From the NCBI GenBank assembly GCA_001314705.1, contig LJSU01000016.1, positions 181,220 through 245,219 of the forward strand: a stretch of DNA of 64,000 bases, given 5' to 3'. Below are positions 1-8,594 of the stretch, piece after piece. Both the position numbers and the translations under genes were made by a program. The stretch comes from Rhodobacteraceae bacterium HLUCCO07. Its GTDB lineage: Bacteria > Pseudomonadota > Alphaproteobacteria > Rhodobacterales > Rhodobacteraceae. The notes under the pieces were generated by a model, which was given only the letters and a program-made list of their open reading frames with translations, did no database searches and was not told where the DNA came from. Numbering within the stretch: the stretch's first letter is position 1; each line of letters opens with the position of its first letter.

Positions 1-800
1 GGCAATGGCAAGCCGTCATTGACCGGCTGGACGACATGGAGCGCCTCGGCGTCAACACGAGCGCGGATGCAACGAACAGGCTGGCGGTGGCGTCTGATGC
101 GACACTTTTGAGTCACGCGGGTTCGGGGCATCAACTGAAACTCAACAAGGCCGCGACGGGCGACACCGCCTCGCTCCTGTTCCAGTCAAACTGGGCGGGT
201 CATGCCGAGATGGGTCTGGCGGGCACGAATGACTGGTCGATCAAGCTGTCACCTGATGGCGCGTCCTGGATCGAGGCGCTCCGTCTTGACAACACGACCG
301 GTCTTGCCTCGGGCGAGGCCATCCAGAAATCGGCCACAGACACCACGGAGGGGCGGCTGGCGCGAGCGGATTTTGCCTATAGTCCCGGCAACCTCCTTGG
401 CACCGTTTCCCAATCCAGCGGCGACCCCACCGGCGCGGTGATCGAACGCGGCAGCAATTCCAATGGCGAGTATGTGCGCTTTGCCGACGGGACGCAGATT
501 TGCTGGTATGACCTGAATGTGGGCAAGATTGATGATGGAGGGGGCACCGGCACACGCGACGACCCATACTACTCCGCCAATGTGTCATGGACCTATCCGG
601 CGGCCTTTGTCGACGATGTTCAAGGGGTATCAATGCATGTCGAAGGCGCGACGCATGCCCTGTCTGACCGATCAATGCTCGCAACATACTTTTCACGTCA
701 AGACTCGAGACTGAATTCCGTTCGTGTCTATTCCATGAATGGCAATGCGTCAGACGAGGACGTGATTGTTCCGCTGACAGTCATTGGCCGCTGGTTCTGA
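1..800 (+). CDS. Phage/GTA tail-fibre protein, DUF2793-like, C-terminal part (5' truncated by window)
   Basis: The frame is open from the window edge (first full codon at base 3) to the stop at 800, so the ATG at 36 is probably internal. The stretch around LGVNTSADATNRLAV, followed by an HQLKLNKAATGDTASLLFQ-type segment and a KLSPDGASWIEAL motif, is the pattern I associate with DUF2793-type tail proteins of alphaproteobacterial prophages and gene transfer agents. The C-terminal ~120 residues (GEYVRFADGTQICW, then aromatic-rich SWTYPAAF) resemble tail-fibre tip domains. The likely role is a structural or receptor-contacting tail component. Two small genes follow directly. The family call rests on pattern recognition only. 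Confidence 0.65.
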   Translation, partial: QWQAVIDRLDDMERLGVNTSADATNRLAVASDATLLSHAGSGHQLKLNKAATGDTASLLFQSNWAGHAEMGLAGTNDWSIKLSPDGASWIEALRLDNTTGLASGEAIQKSATDTTEGRLARADFAYSPGNLLGTVSQSSGDPTGAVIERGSNSNGEYVRFADGTQICWYDLNVGKIDDGGGTGTRDDPYYSANVSWTYPAAFVDDVQGVSMHVEGATHALSDRSMLATYFSRQDSRLNSVRVYSMNGNASDEDVIVPLTVIGRWF

Positions 801-811
801 AGGAGAATCCC

Positions 812-1126
812 ATGAATATCTCGTTTTCCCCCATGCGCCGCGACGACAGTCTTACGCTTTCCAGGAGGGGTGATATCCTGACGATCAATGGCGAGGCGTT
901 TGACTTCTCGGGCATTCCCGAGGGTGCAACGCTGCCGCGGGAGGCCGTCGATTGCGACTGGCTGGCCTCGGACGTGGTGCGGATCGACGGTGATCTGCAC
1001 CTGGCCCTGATCCTGCCGCACGGAGCCAACGCGCCACGGGAAACGCTGTTTCCCGACCCTGTTACCATCACCGAGGATGGGCCGGTCGATTTGCCCGCCA
1101 ATAGCATCGAGGAGAATGCGGCATGA
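812..1126 (+). CDS. Small phage-tail-associated hypothetical protein
   Basis: A 104-residue protein starting 11 bp after the tail-fibre-like gene, with a good ribosome site (AAGGAG) about 8 bp before the ATG. It is acidic, has no membrane segment and no motif I recognise. A central DFSGIPEGATLPREAV stretch is reminiscent of small proteins found beside tail-fibre genes in Rhodobacterales prophages. Its last codons overlap the next start by 4 bp (ATGA), so the two are probably translationally coupled. Function unknown; tail assembly or fibre maturation is inferred from position alone. Confidence 0.6.
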   Translation: MNISFSPMRRDDSLTLSRRGDILTINGEAFDFSGIPEGATLPREAVDCDWLASDVVRIDGDLHLALILPHGANAPRETLFPDPVTITEDGPVDLPANSIEENAA

Positions 1127-1548
1127 GCAATATCGACCTGAGCCAGTTGATCACGCCCGAGACCAAGGTGGCCCGGCGTCGGGCAGAGAAATTCGCCGAA
1201 CTGGCGGATTTGCGGTGGAAGCGGGAAATCGGGGGACTCGACCTTGAGGAGGGGTTGCGGGTGAACACCTCGCGCGAAAGCCAGGCCCAGATTGCCGCAT
1301 CCGTTCAGTCGATACAGTCGGGGCTGCTCAAGGGACCGGTTGACTGGAAACTCGAAACCGGCTGGTCGAAATTGACGACCGATCAGATTCTCCTGATGGG
1401 GCGTGCGGTGATGCATCACGTCCAGCGGTGTTTTGCCGCCGAACGACAGCTCGCGGCGCGAATGGAAGAATGCGCCGGAGATCTGTCGGATCTCGATCTT
1501 CCGACCGCATTTGATGAAGCCTATGAGGTGCTGAAGCCGGCCGATTGA
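1123..1548 (+). CDS. DUF4376-like phage protein
   Basis: A 141-residue protein overlapping its upstream neighbour by 4 bp. The N-terminal half (KVARRRAEKFAELADLRWKREIGGLDLEEGLRVNTSRESQAQI, residues ~15-60) follows the DUF4376 pattern: a charged helix, then a glycine-containing turn, then a threonine/serine-rich segment and a predicted helical end. DUF4376 proteins usually lie at the end of phage tail modules next to fibre genes, as here. After it the window switches to chromosomal genes, so this may be the last gene of the phage-like block. Biochemical role unknown. Confidence 0.6.
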   Translation: MSNIDLSQLITPETKVARRRAEKFAELADLRWKREIGGLDLEEGLRVNTSRESQAQIAASVQSIQSGLLKGPVDWKLETGWSKLTTDQILLMGRAVMHHVQRCFAAERQLAARMEECAGDLSDLDLPTAFDEAYEVLKPAD

Positions 1549-1686
1549 TCGCGCAGCCGGTCCAAAAGTGGCCGCTTGGCGTTCACCATCGCCACAGCGC
1601 AATTGTGAGCGTGTAATCCGTGCGTTAGAAGGGGGAAACAGGGGCGGCGTCGTCTGCTGCCCGGTCCTTGTCAAAGAGTTGCTTTC

Positions 1687-2862
1687 ATGTCCAAAATCAG
1701 GATTACCGTCGCTGGCATGGGGTATGTCGGCCTGTCAAATGCCGTCCTGCTGGCCCGTTCCAATCGCGTTTGCGCCTATGACATCGATGCACGGCGTGTG
1801 GAGATGTTGTCGGCGCGGCAGAGCCCGGTCGAGGACCCGGAGATCGAGGATTACCTTGCAGGAGATGCGCTGGACCTGAGGGCAACCACGGATGCGGAAA
1901 CGGCATTCGCCGACGCCGATTTCGTGATCGTCGCGACACCCACGAATTATGATCCCGAGACCAATTTCTTTGACACGACGAGTGTCGAGGACGTGATACG
2001 CACCGCCGCGCGGATCAATCCGACGGCGACGATCGTGATCAAATCCACGGTTCCGGTGGGATACACGGCCAGCTTGTCGGAAAAGCTGGGCACCGGGCAG
2101 GTGATTTTCAGCCCCGAGTTCCTGCGCGAAGGGCGTGCGCTTCATGACAATCTCTATCCCAGCCGGATCGTGGTTGGCGAGCACTCGGATCGGGGGCGCC
2201 GCTTTGCCGAACTTCTCAGGCAGGGCGCGCTGCGCGAAGACGTGCCGGTCTTGCTGACCGATCCGTCAGAGGCCGAGGCGATCAAGCTTTTTGCCAATAC
2301 CTATCTTGCCATGCGGGTGGCCTTCTTCAACGAGCTCGACAGCTATGCGCTCAGCCTCGGGCTGAATTCGCGCCAGATCATTGAAGGGGTTGGATTCGAT
2401 CCTCGGATCGGAAGCCATTACAATAATCCTTCCTTCGGGTACGGGGGTTATTGCCTGCCCAAGGATTCCAAGCAGTTGCTGGCCAATTATTCCAGCGTGC
2501 CGCAGAACCTGATCCGGGCCATCGTGGATGCGAACAGCACGCGCAAGGACTTCATCGCCGAGCGGATCGTGAAAATGAATCCGTCCTGCGTCGGCATTTA
2601 CCGGCTGGTCATGAAGCAGGGGTCGGACAATTTCCGGCAAAGCTCGGTTCAGGGGATCATGAAGCGGATCAAGGCCAAGGGCATCCCGGTCATCGTCTAT
2701 GAGCCGGCGATGGAGGATGCCACGTTTTTCGGATCGGAAGTGACACGCGATCTTGCTTCCTTCAAGGCACGTGCCGACGTGATCCTGGCCAACCGCAATA
2801 CGGCGGACCTTTCGGATGTCGACGAGAAGGTATTCACCCGCGACCTGTTCGGACTGGGATGA
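1687..2862 (+). CDS. ugd: UDP-glucose 6-dehydrogenase
   Basis: Oxidises UDP-glucose to UDP-glucuronate with two NAD+ for surface polysaccharide synthesis. The 391-residue length suits the short bacterial UDPGDH class. The N-terminal Rossmann motif GMGYVG is at residues 10-15. [12 protein letters not shown] at ~141-152, Lys200 in EAIK, Asn204 and the catalytic cysteine (Cys256 in GGYCLPKD) are all present. The C-terminal third is the UDP-binding domain. The gene is monocistronic between the phage-like block and the convergent alkB, with only 15 bp to the alkB stop. It may be a lipopolysaccharide or capsule gene beside a prophage end; that link is inference. Confidence 0.93.
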   Translation: MSKIRITVAGMGYVGLSNAVLLARSNRVCAYDIDARRVEMLSARQSPVEDPEIEDYLAGDALDLRATTDAETAFADADFVIVATPTNYDPETNFFDTTSVEDVIRTAARINPTATIVIKSTVPVGYTASLSEKLGTGQVIFSPEFLREGRALHDNLYPSRIVVGEHSDRGRRFAELLRQGALREDVPVLLTDPSEAEAIKLFANTYLAMRVAFFNELDSYALSLGLNSRQIIEGVGFDPRIGSHYNNPSFGYGGYCLPKDSKQLLANYSSVPQNLIRAIVDANSTRKDFIAERIVKMNPSCVGIYRLVMKQGSDNFRQSSVQGIMKRIKAKGIPVIVYEPAMEDATFFGSEVTRDLASFKARADVILANRNTADLSDVDEKVFTRDLFGLG

Positions 2863-2877
2863 ACGGGGCAATGCCGC

Positions 2878-4011
2878 CTAGCGCGGCAACGGGGTGCGGT
2901 GCTTGTTATAGGGCTTCCAGTCGGTGATCTCGGGGTAATACATCTCGCGCCAGCGCGCGACGCGCGGGTTCATCACCTGCCGCCATTTGCGTGGCCACAG
3001 CGCGAACAGCGTCATGATCGGATAACCATAGGGCAATTGCGGCGCCTGCGCCTCGGAGTAGTTCTGCAACAGCGGAAAGCGCCGGTCGGGTTTGTAATGG
3101 TGATCCGAATGGCGTTGCAGGTTGATCAAGAGCCAGTTGGTCGCCTTGTGCGCCGCGTTCCATGAATGATGCGGTTTCACGTGCTCATACTTGCCATCGC
3201 CCAGATGTTTGCGCGTCAGCCCGTAATGCTCGACATAGTTGGTCAACTCCAACTGCCAGACAGCGCTCAGCGCCTGCACGAGGAACAGGAACAGCCCCAG
3301 CCAGCCCCCCAGATAGAGCGCCAGCGCCAGCGCGAGACCCTGCAACCCCCAATAGCGCCAGAACGGGTTGCGCGCATCGGTCCAGGGCAGGTTCTTTTTC
3401 GCCAGCTTCTCCTTTTCCGCGCGAAACGCCGAGGTCAGCCCCTCGCGCAGCACGCGGGCAAAGTAGCGGTGGAAATTCTCGTTATAGCGCGCGGTCACCG
3501 TGTCGCGCGGCGTGCCGACATAGGGGTGATGCACCAAAAGGTGCTCGGTGCGGAAATGTGAATAAAGCACCATCGCCAAAAGGATATCGCCCAGCCAGCG
3601 TTCGAGCTTGTTGCGCTGATGCAAAAGCTCATGGGCATAGACGATGCCGACCGTTCCGCTGATCACCCCGAGCGAGGCGAAGAGCACCAGAAGCTCGACC
3701 CAGCCCAGGTGCCCCGAGGCGGTGACATACCACAGGATGCCGTAAAGCGTGACGAACTGGACCGGCACCCAGAGCATGACGCCCATCTTGTACCAGTAGA
3801 GCGCATCGTCATCGATCCCGGTGTCGGCATTCTCGGTGTTCAGCCCCAGAATCCCGTCGAGCCCTGAAAACACCCACCACGCCACGAGCGGCAGCAGGAT
3901 CACGGTCCAGCCACCGTGAACCGCGCTGATCCACGCGATCGGGACCAGCAGATAGGTCATCCAGAACGGCAGGAACCGGTTCGGGCGGGCGATGGTTTCG
4001 GCGTCGATCAT
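2878..4011 (-). CDS. alkB: Alkane 1-monooxygenase (AlkB-type integral membrane di-iron hydroxylase)
   Basis: A 377-residue membrane protein of the AlkB family, which hydroxylates terminal carbons of medium-chain alkanes using rubredoxin as electron donor. The histidine boxes are complete: HELLH at 127-131, EHLLVHH at 156-162 and LQRHSDHH at 298-305, plus the AlkB-typical NYVEHYG at 258-264. Several hydrophobic segments lie before and between the boxes. The start codon overlaps the mutY stop (ATGA), so alkB is the second gene of a mutY-alkB unit. No rubredoxin or rubredoxin reductase gene is nearby, so electron donors must be encoded elsewhere. Confidence 0.9.
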   Translation of the reverse strand: MIDAETIARPNRFLPFWMTYLLVPIAWISAVHGGWTVILLPLVAWWVFSGLDGILGLNTENADTGIDDDALYWYKMGVMLWVPVQFVTLYGILWYVTASGHLGWVELLVLFASLGVISGTVGIVYAHELLHQRNKLERWLGDILLAMVLYSHFRTEHLLVHHPYVGTPRDTVTARYNENFHRYFARVLREGLTSAFRAEKEKLAKKNLPWTDARNPFWRYWGLQGLALALALYLGGWLGLFLFLVQALSAVWQLELTNYVEHYGLTRKHLGDGKYEHVKPHHSWNAAHKATNWLLINLQRHSDHHYKPDRRFPLLQNYSEAQAPQLPYGYPIMTLFALWPRKWRQVMNPRVARWREMYYPEITDWKPYNKHRTPLPR

Positions 4012-5093
4012 GGCAAGTCCCTCGGCGCGTTGGCCACAGATTGCAGCTCAGTTTCGACCGCATCGCGGGCAAGGTCAAATACCTTGCGCATCACCGTGGG
4101 CAGGTCCGAGGGGCGAAAATCGTGGCTTGGCATGAATTCGCCTCGCTCCGGCACGCAACCCATCGGCAACACGGCGGTCCGAATACCGAGATAAAGGTGG
4201 AAATGGGTGAATGTGTGGCGCGCCTCGGCCCCGATGTCGCGCCATTTTGCCGCAGCGGGCGGGGTCTCCTGTGCCACTGCGCCCCACTCTGCCCCGGGCC
4301 AGCCCAGCATCCCGCCCAACAGCCCCCGCTCCGGCCGTCGTTCCAGAAGCCATGCCCCATCGACCCGCCGACCCACATAGGCGACGCCGAACCGGGTCGG
4401 TTTCGCCTTTTTAGGCTCTTTTTTCGGAAGCTCCGACGCCATGCCATCGGCCCGGGCGCGGCAAGAGCCCGTCCATGGGCATATTCCGCAGGCCGGGTTC
4501 TTCGGCGTGCAGATCGTGGCACCGAGGTCCATCACCGCCTGTGCGTAATCCCCGGGCCGCGCATCGGGCGTCAGGCGGGCGGCTTTCTCGCGGATCGCGG
4601 GCTTGGCGCGGGGCAGCGGCGTTTCGATCCCGAACATGCGCGCCATGACCCGCTCGACATTGCCGTCCACCACCACTTCGGGCGCATCGAAGGCGATTGC
4701 CGCGATCGCTGCCGCCGTGTAGGGGCCGATGCCGGGCAGTTTCTCCAATTCCACCCGCGTTCGCGGAAACCCGCCCATCCCGGTCACCACCCGCGCGCAT
4801 TTCAAGAGGTTGCGGGCGCGGGCGTAATACCCCAGACCCGCCCATTCGCCCATCACATCCGCATCATACGCCGCGGCGAGCGCGCCGACCGTGGGCCAGC
4901 GCGCGGTGAACCGATCGAAATAGCCGCGCACCGCCGCAACGGTGGTCTGCTGGAGCATCACTTCGGACAGCCAGACCCGATAGGGATCGGGCCGTTCCGT
5001 CCGCCCCGGTGGCACCCGCCAGGGAAGGTCGCGCGCATGGGCGTCATACCATGCGAGGATTTCCCCGACCCTGCCTTCCGGCCCGTCACGCAA
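4008..5093 (-). CDS. mutY: A/G-specific adenine glycosylase MutY
   Basis: Removes adenine mispaired with 8-oxoguanine. The catalytic region includes Glu44 (SEVMLQQT), helix-hairpin-helix LPGIGPYTA at 119-127 and Asp143 in VVDGNVERV. The [4Fe-4S] cysteines are Cys195, 202, 205 and 211 (C-x6-C-x2-C-x5-C). A Nudix-like domain for 8-oxoG recognition occupies the C-terminal third. The start appears to be TTG, preceded by GGGGGAC at good spacing; no in-frame ATG upstream fits. It is divergent from the DUF721 gene with a gap of about 80 bp and overlaps alkB by 4 bp. Confidence 0.93.
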   Translation of the reverse strand: MRDGPEGRVGEILAWYDAHARDLPWRVPPGRTERPDPYRVWLSEVMLQQTTVAAVRGYFDRFTARWPTVGALAAAYDADVMGEWAGLGYYARARNLLKCARVVTGMGGFPRTRVELEKLPGIGPYTAAAIAAIAFDAPEVVVDGNVERVMARMFGIETPLPRAKPAIREKAARLTPDARPGDYAQAVMDLGATICTPKNPACGICPWTGSCRARADGMASELPKKEPKKAKPTRFGVAYVGRRVDGAWLLERRPERGLLGGMLGWPGAEWGAVAQETPPAAAKWRDIGAEARHTFTHFHLYLGIRTAVLPMGCVPERGEFMPSHDFRPSDLPTVMRKVFDLARDAVETELQSVANAPRDLP

Positions 5094-5174
5094 GTTTTAT
5101 GTCCCCCAATTCGAATACCCCTGTTCGCCCTGCTCTCCTGCCACTAAATTGGCCCGGAACCAAGGGAGGCAGCG

Positions 5175-5705
5175 ATCACATCGCGCAAGGTATCATACAG
5201 CAAGGGCTTTACCCGCGCATCCGCGCTCTTGCAGCCTGATATCCGCCGGGCGGGCGAATCGCGGGGGTTTGCCGTGTCGCGCATCCTGACCCACTGGGCG
5301 GAAATCGCCGGTGAAGAGGTCGCCGCCATTTCGCGCCCGGTCGAGGTGTCCTATGGTCGTGGCGGCTTTGGCGCGACGCTTTCGCTCTTGACCACCGGGG
5401 CACAGGCCCCGCTTCTGGAGATGCAGAAAGAGCAGATCCGCGAACGGGTGAATGCCGCCTATGGCTATAACGCCATCGCCCGGGTGCGGGTGACACAGAC
5501 CCACGCCACCGGCTTTTCCGAGGGCCAGGTCAGTTTCGAGCATCGCCCCAAACCCACCAGTCCCGCCACTGCCGACCCCGCGCTGACCCGCGCCGCCGCT
5601 GCCACGGCATGCGGCGTTACCGACCCCGGGTTGCGCCAGGCGCTTGAAGCGCTCGCGCAAAACGTTCTATCCAGATCCAAACGCCAGAAAGGGCCCGACA
5701 CATGA
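5175..5705 (+). CDS. DUF721 (DciA-like) protein; probable non-canonical ATC start
   Basis: A DUF721 protein, the family containing the predicted replicative-helicase operator DciA. The conserved core RGFAVSRILTHWAEIAGEEVAAISRPVEV and LTTGAQAPLLEMQ are clear. The first ordinary start in frame (TTG at 5229) has no ribosome site and would drop a segment reading KGFTRASALLQ, which matches the N-terminus usual for the family. A strong AAGGGAGG at 5162-5169 lies 5 bp before ATC at 5175, so I place the start there; the product would be 176 residues. If ATC is not used, the conservative start is 5229. The stop overlaps the DsbA-like gene by 4 bp. Confidence 0.75.
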   Translation: MTSRKVSYSKGFTRASALLQPDIRRAGESRGFAVSRILTHWAEIAGEEVAAISRPVEVSYGRGGFGATLSLLTTGAQAPLLEMQKEQIRERVNAAYGYNAIARVRVTQTHATGFSEGQVSFEHRPKPTSPATADPALTRAAAATACGVTDPGLRQALEALAQNVLSRSKRQKGPDT

Positions 5706-6310
5706 TCCGACTTCTCGCAGTGACGCTTGCCGCCATCCTCGCGTGGCAAACCCCGGCCATCGCGCAATCCGACGGTGAGGGCGCAGCCGTAACCGAAATG
5801 ACCATGGGCCCCGAGGACGCGGAGGTGACGCTCATCGAATACGCCTCCTTCACCTGCCCGCATTGCGCGACCTTCCATGAGGACCAGTTCAAGAAGATCA
5901 AGGCCGACTATATCGACACCGACAAGATCCGTTTCATTTATCGCGATGTCTTTTTCGATCGGATCGGCCTCTGGGCGTCGTTGCTTGCCCGTTGCGAGGA
6001 GTCGCGATTCTTCGGCGTCACCGGCCTGCTTTATGAAAGGCAGGATGAATGGCTGAGCTCGAACGATCCGGCACAAGTCGCGGGCAACCTGCGCCGGATC
6101 GGCAAGGTCGCCGGACTTGATGAAGACCGGATCGAGGCCTGCCTTTCGGATTCCGACAAGGCCACCGCACTCGTCAGCTGGTTCGAGGAGAACCGCGAGG
6201 CCGACGATATCGATTCCACCCCAAGCCTCGTGATCAACGGCACGAAATATTCCAACATGGCCTATTCCGAGATCAAGGAAATCCTCGACGAGGAGCTGGG
6301 CGAGGAATGA
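5702..6310 (+). CDS. Periplasmic DsbA-family thiol:disulfide oxidoreductase
   Basis: A 202-residue exported thioredoxin-fold protein. The N-terminus is a signal peptide with probable cleavage after AIAQ (~residue 22). The redox site is Cys52-Pro-His-Cys55, the cis-proline is Pro174 in STPSLVING, and the region between is helical as in DsbA. It probably introduces or shuffles disulfides in periplasmic proteins. The gene is linked by ATGA overlaps to DUF721 upstream and a CoA transferase downstream, forming a tightly packed three-gene unit. It could be a BdbD/DsbG-like variant; substrate unknown. Confidence 0.88.
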   Translation: MIRLLAVTLAAILAWQTPAIAQSDGEGAAVTEMTMGPEDAEVTLIEYASFTCPHCATFHEDQFKKIKADYIDTDKIRFIYRDVFFDRIGLWASLLARCEESRFFGVTGLLYERQDEWLSSNDPAQVAGNLRRIGKVAGLDEDRIEACLSDSDKATALVSWFEENREADDIDSTPSLVINGTKYSNMAYSEIKEILDEELGEE

Positions 6311-7422
6311 CAGCCCCGCTTTCCGGCCTCAAGGTCGTCGAACTCGCCCGTATCCTGGCCGGCCCCTGGGCCGGTCAGACGCTTTCCGACCTCGGCGCCG
6401 AGGTGATCAAGGTCGAGGCACTGCAAGGCGATGATACCCGCCAATGGGGCCCGCCGTTCATCGAACGTGACGGTGATCGCAGTGCGGCCTATTTCCACTC
6501 CTGCAATCGCGGCAAGGCGTCGATCACGGTCGATTTCCGCGATCCGGACGATCTGGCCCGGCTGCGCGACGTGATCGCCGGGGCCGACATCCTGATCGAG
6601 AATTTCAAGGTCGGGGGCCTTGCCAAATACGGGCTCGATTACGATACGGTCAAGGAAATGAACCCGGGCCTCATCTATTGTTCTATCACCGGCTTCGGGC
6701 AGGATGGCCCCTATGCCCATCGCGCCGGGTATGACTATATCATCCAGGGCATGTCGGGCTTCATGTCGATCACCGGCGATCCCGATGGCCAGCCCCAGCG
6801 CGCGGGCGTGGCGATCACCGATCTCTTCACCGGGCTTTATTCCGTCGCCGGTATCCTTGCCGCGCTGCATCAACGTGCGAGCACCGGGCGTGGGCAGCAT
6901 GTGGACATGTCCCTTCTCGATTGCGCCGTGGCGGCCATGGCCAATCAGGCGCTCAACTACCTTGCCACCGGAACGCCGCCGGGGCGCACGGGAAACTATC
7001 ACCCCAACCTCACCCCCTACCAGGTGTTCGACTGCGCCGATGGCTATATCATCATCGCCACCGGAAACGATGCGCAGTATCAACGCCTTTGCGGGCTTCT
7101 CGGCCTCGACTGGATGGCAGAAGACCCGAAATTCCTGCGCAACGCCGACCGGGTTCAGAACCGGCCCGAGATGATCGGGAACCTGATGGCCGAAACCCGC
7201 AAATGGACCAAGGTGGACCTGCTCAAGGGCTGCGAGGAGAAGGGCATTCCCGCCGGGCCGATCAACGACATGGCCGAGGTCTTTGCCGACCCGCATGTGC
7301 AGGCGCGCGGCATGCAGATCGAGCTTGACGGCATCCCCGGCGTGCGCGCGCCGTTCAAGTTCTCGGATGCCGAACTTTCCCTGCACCGGCCCAGCCCGAA
7401 ACTGGGGCAGGACAACGGCTGA
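6307..7422 (+). CDS. CaiB/BaiF-family (class III) CoA transferase
   Basis: A 371-residue family III CoA transferase, moving CoA between carboxylic acids through an aspartyl-CoA intermediate. It opens with the family signature GLKVVELARILAGPWAGQTLSDLGAEVIKVE. Asp143 in the GYDYIIQGMSG motif is the probable nucleophile. The substrate cannot be read from sequence: family members act on formyl, succinyl, carnitine, mesaconyl or dicarboxylic CoA esters. The start overlaps the DsbA-like stop by 4 bp, though no functional link is evident. The 3' end is followed by a hairpin repeat, likely the end of the transcript. Confidence 0.9.
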   Translation: MTAPLSGLKVVELARILAGPWAGQTLSDLGAEVIKVEALQGDDTRQWGPPFIERDGDRSAAYFHSCNRGKASITVDFRDPDDLARLRDVIAGADILIENFKVGGLAKYGLDYDTVKEMNPGLIYCSITGFGQDGPYAHRAGYDYIIQGMSGFMSITGDPDGQPQRAGVAITDLFTGLYSVAGILAALHQRASTGRGQHVDMSLLDCAVAAMANQALNYLATGTPPGRTGNYHPNLTPYQVFDCADGYIIIATGNDAQYQRLCGLLGLDWMAEDPKFLRNADRVQNRPEMIGNLMAETRKWTKVDLLKGCEEKGIPAGPINDMAEVFADPHVQARGMQIELDGIPGVRAPFKFSDAELSLHRPSPKLGQDNG

Positions 7423-7520
7423 GGCGTCGAAATTCGCGCCTGATTTTTTGGCCTGCCCTCCGAGGTCTTCCGGGGCGCACGCCGTCTTAACCGATCTGGC
7501 GATCGAAACCCTGGAACGCC

Positions 7521-7564
7521 CCGGCAGCCGGGTGGCAGCCGGGAGTCATACGCAAATCACCCCC
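7521..7564 (-). repeat. 44-bp hairpin-forming dispersed repeat, copy 1
   Basis: Lies between the convergent CoA transferase and lpxK genes. It is the reverse complement of 29906-29949 with only two mismatches in 44 bases. The core CCGGCAGCC...GGCAGCCGG can fold into an interrupted hairpin, followed on this strand by GGGAGTCATACGCAAA and a run of C then T. Position between two gene ends suggests a transcription terminator or a REP-like mobile palindrome. Confidence 0.8.
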
Positions 7565-7589
7565 GTTTTTCGGGTGTTGCGGCCCGCGT

Positions 7590-8594
7590 TTACCTGTCGG
7601 GACGTGGTATTAACCGATCCACAAGGTCATCCAGCGCCTGCCAATCCTCGATCTCCAATCGCACCGGCAATGTCAGCACCTTGAACCGGTCCTCGCGTGC
7701 CAGCCGCACCGCGTCCTTCTCGGTCGTGACAAGCTGGGCATTCATGGATTTCGCCTGAGATTCCAACCGGTTGAGAATGGCCTTGGTCAGCGGCTGGTGA
7801 TCCTCAAGCGCCACTTCGCCGACCACATCCGCACCCAGGCCGCGCAGCGTGTCAAAGAATTTTTCCGGGTGCCCGATTCCCGCAAAGGCGAGACAGCGTT
7901 GCCCGTCCCAGTCCATGCCCATCTCCAAAGGCGCCAGATGCCCCCTGAGACGGGGGCGAAAGATATTCTTACCCCATTGTTTTTCAAAGGATTTCTGATG
8001 CTCGTCCGGCCCGATGGAGATCACGGCATCGGCCCGTTTCATGCCCTTTTCCACCGGCTCGCGCAAAGGCCCGGCCGGCAGGCAGCGCCCATTGCCGAAT
8101 CCCTTGGCGGCATCCACGACGATCAGGGAAATATCCTTGCGAATCAGGGGGTTCTGAAACCCGTCATCGAGAATCACGAGATCCGCACCCGCCGCTTTCG
8201 CTGCGTGCGCGCCCGCCATACGGTCCTTCGCGACCCAGGTTGGCAGGAACGCGGCCAGCAGCAGCGGCTCGTCTCCCGTCTCATCCGCCCGATGCGTGCG
8301 CTCGTCCACCTGCACGGGCCCTGCCAATCGGCCACCGTAACCCTTTGAAACCACGTGCGGTTTCAGCCCTCGATCCTGCAATCTGCGGGCCAGCGCAATG
8401 ACCGTCGGCGTCTTGCCCGTCCCCCCTGCATTCAGGTTGCCGACACAGATCACCGGCAGACCCGGATCGCCCGGCGCGCCGCGCCCAAGTCGCCAGGCCG
8501 TCGCCCACCCGTAGAGCCAGCCCAAGGGGGCCAGCGCCCGCGCCTGCCAACCCGGCCGGGCGGGCGGATGGAACCAGAAACCCGGCGCCCGCAT
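7590..8594 (-). CDS. lpxK: Tetraacyldisaccharide 4'-kinase
   Basis: Phosphorylates the 4' position of the lipid A precursor at the inner membrane. The 334-residue product starts MRAPGFWFHPP; the ATG overlaps the waaA stop by one base (TGATG), which decides the start over longer in-frame alternatives. The P-loop GNLNAGGTGKT is at residues ~52-62 after a hydrophobic N-terminal segment. Also present are HVVSKGYGGRL, a DDGFQNP motif and a late VTTEKDAVRL motif typical of LpxK. It forms a two-gene lipid A/core operon with waaA. Confidence 0.93.
   Translation of the reverse strand: MRAPGFWFHPPARPGWQARALAPLGWLYGWATAWRLGRGAPGDPGLPVICVGNLNAGGTGKTPTVIALARRLQDRGLKPHVVSKGYGGRLAGPVQVDERTHRADETGDEPLLLAAFLPTWVAKDRMAGAHAAKAAGADLVILDDGFQNPLIRKDISLIVVDAAKGFGNGRCLPAGPLREPVEKGMKRADAVISIGPDEHQKSFEKQWGKNIFRPRLRGHLAPLEMGMDWDGQRCLAFAGIGHPEKFFDTLRGLGADVVGEVALEDHQPLTKAILNRLESQAKSMNAQLVTTEKDAVRLAREDRFKVLTLPVRLEIEDWQALDDLVDRLIPRPDR

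Noticed and set aside
1595..1625. Sequence AATTGTGAGCG near ugd resembles half of the lac operator
   Set aside because: Only one half-site, with no symmetric arm and no LacI-type gene nearby; chance resemblance is likely.
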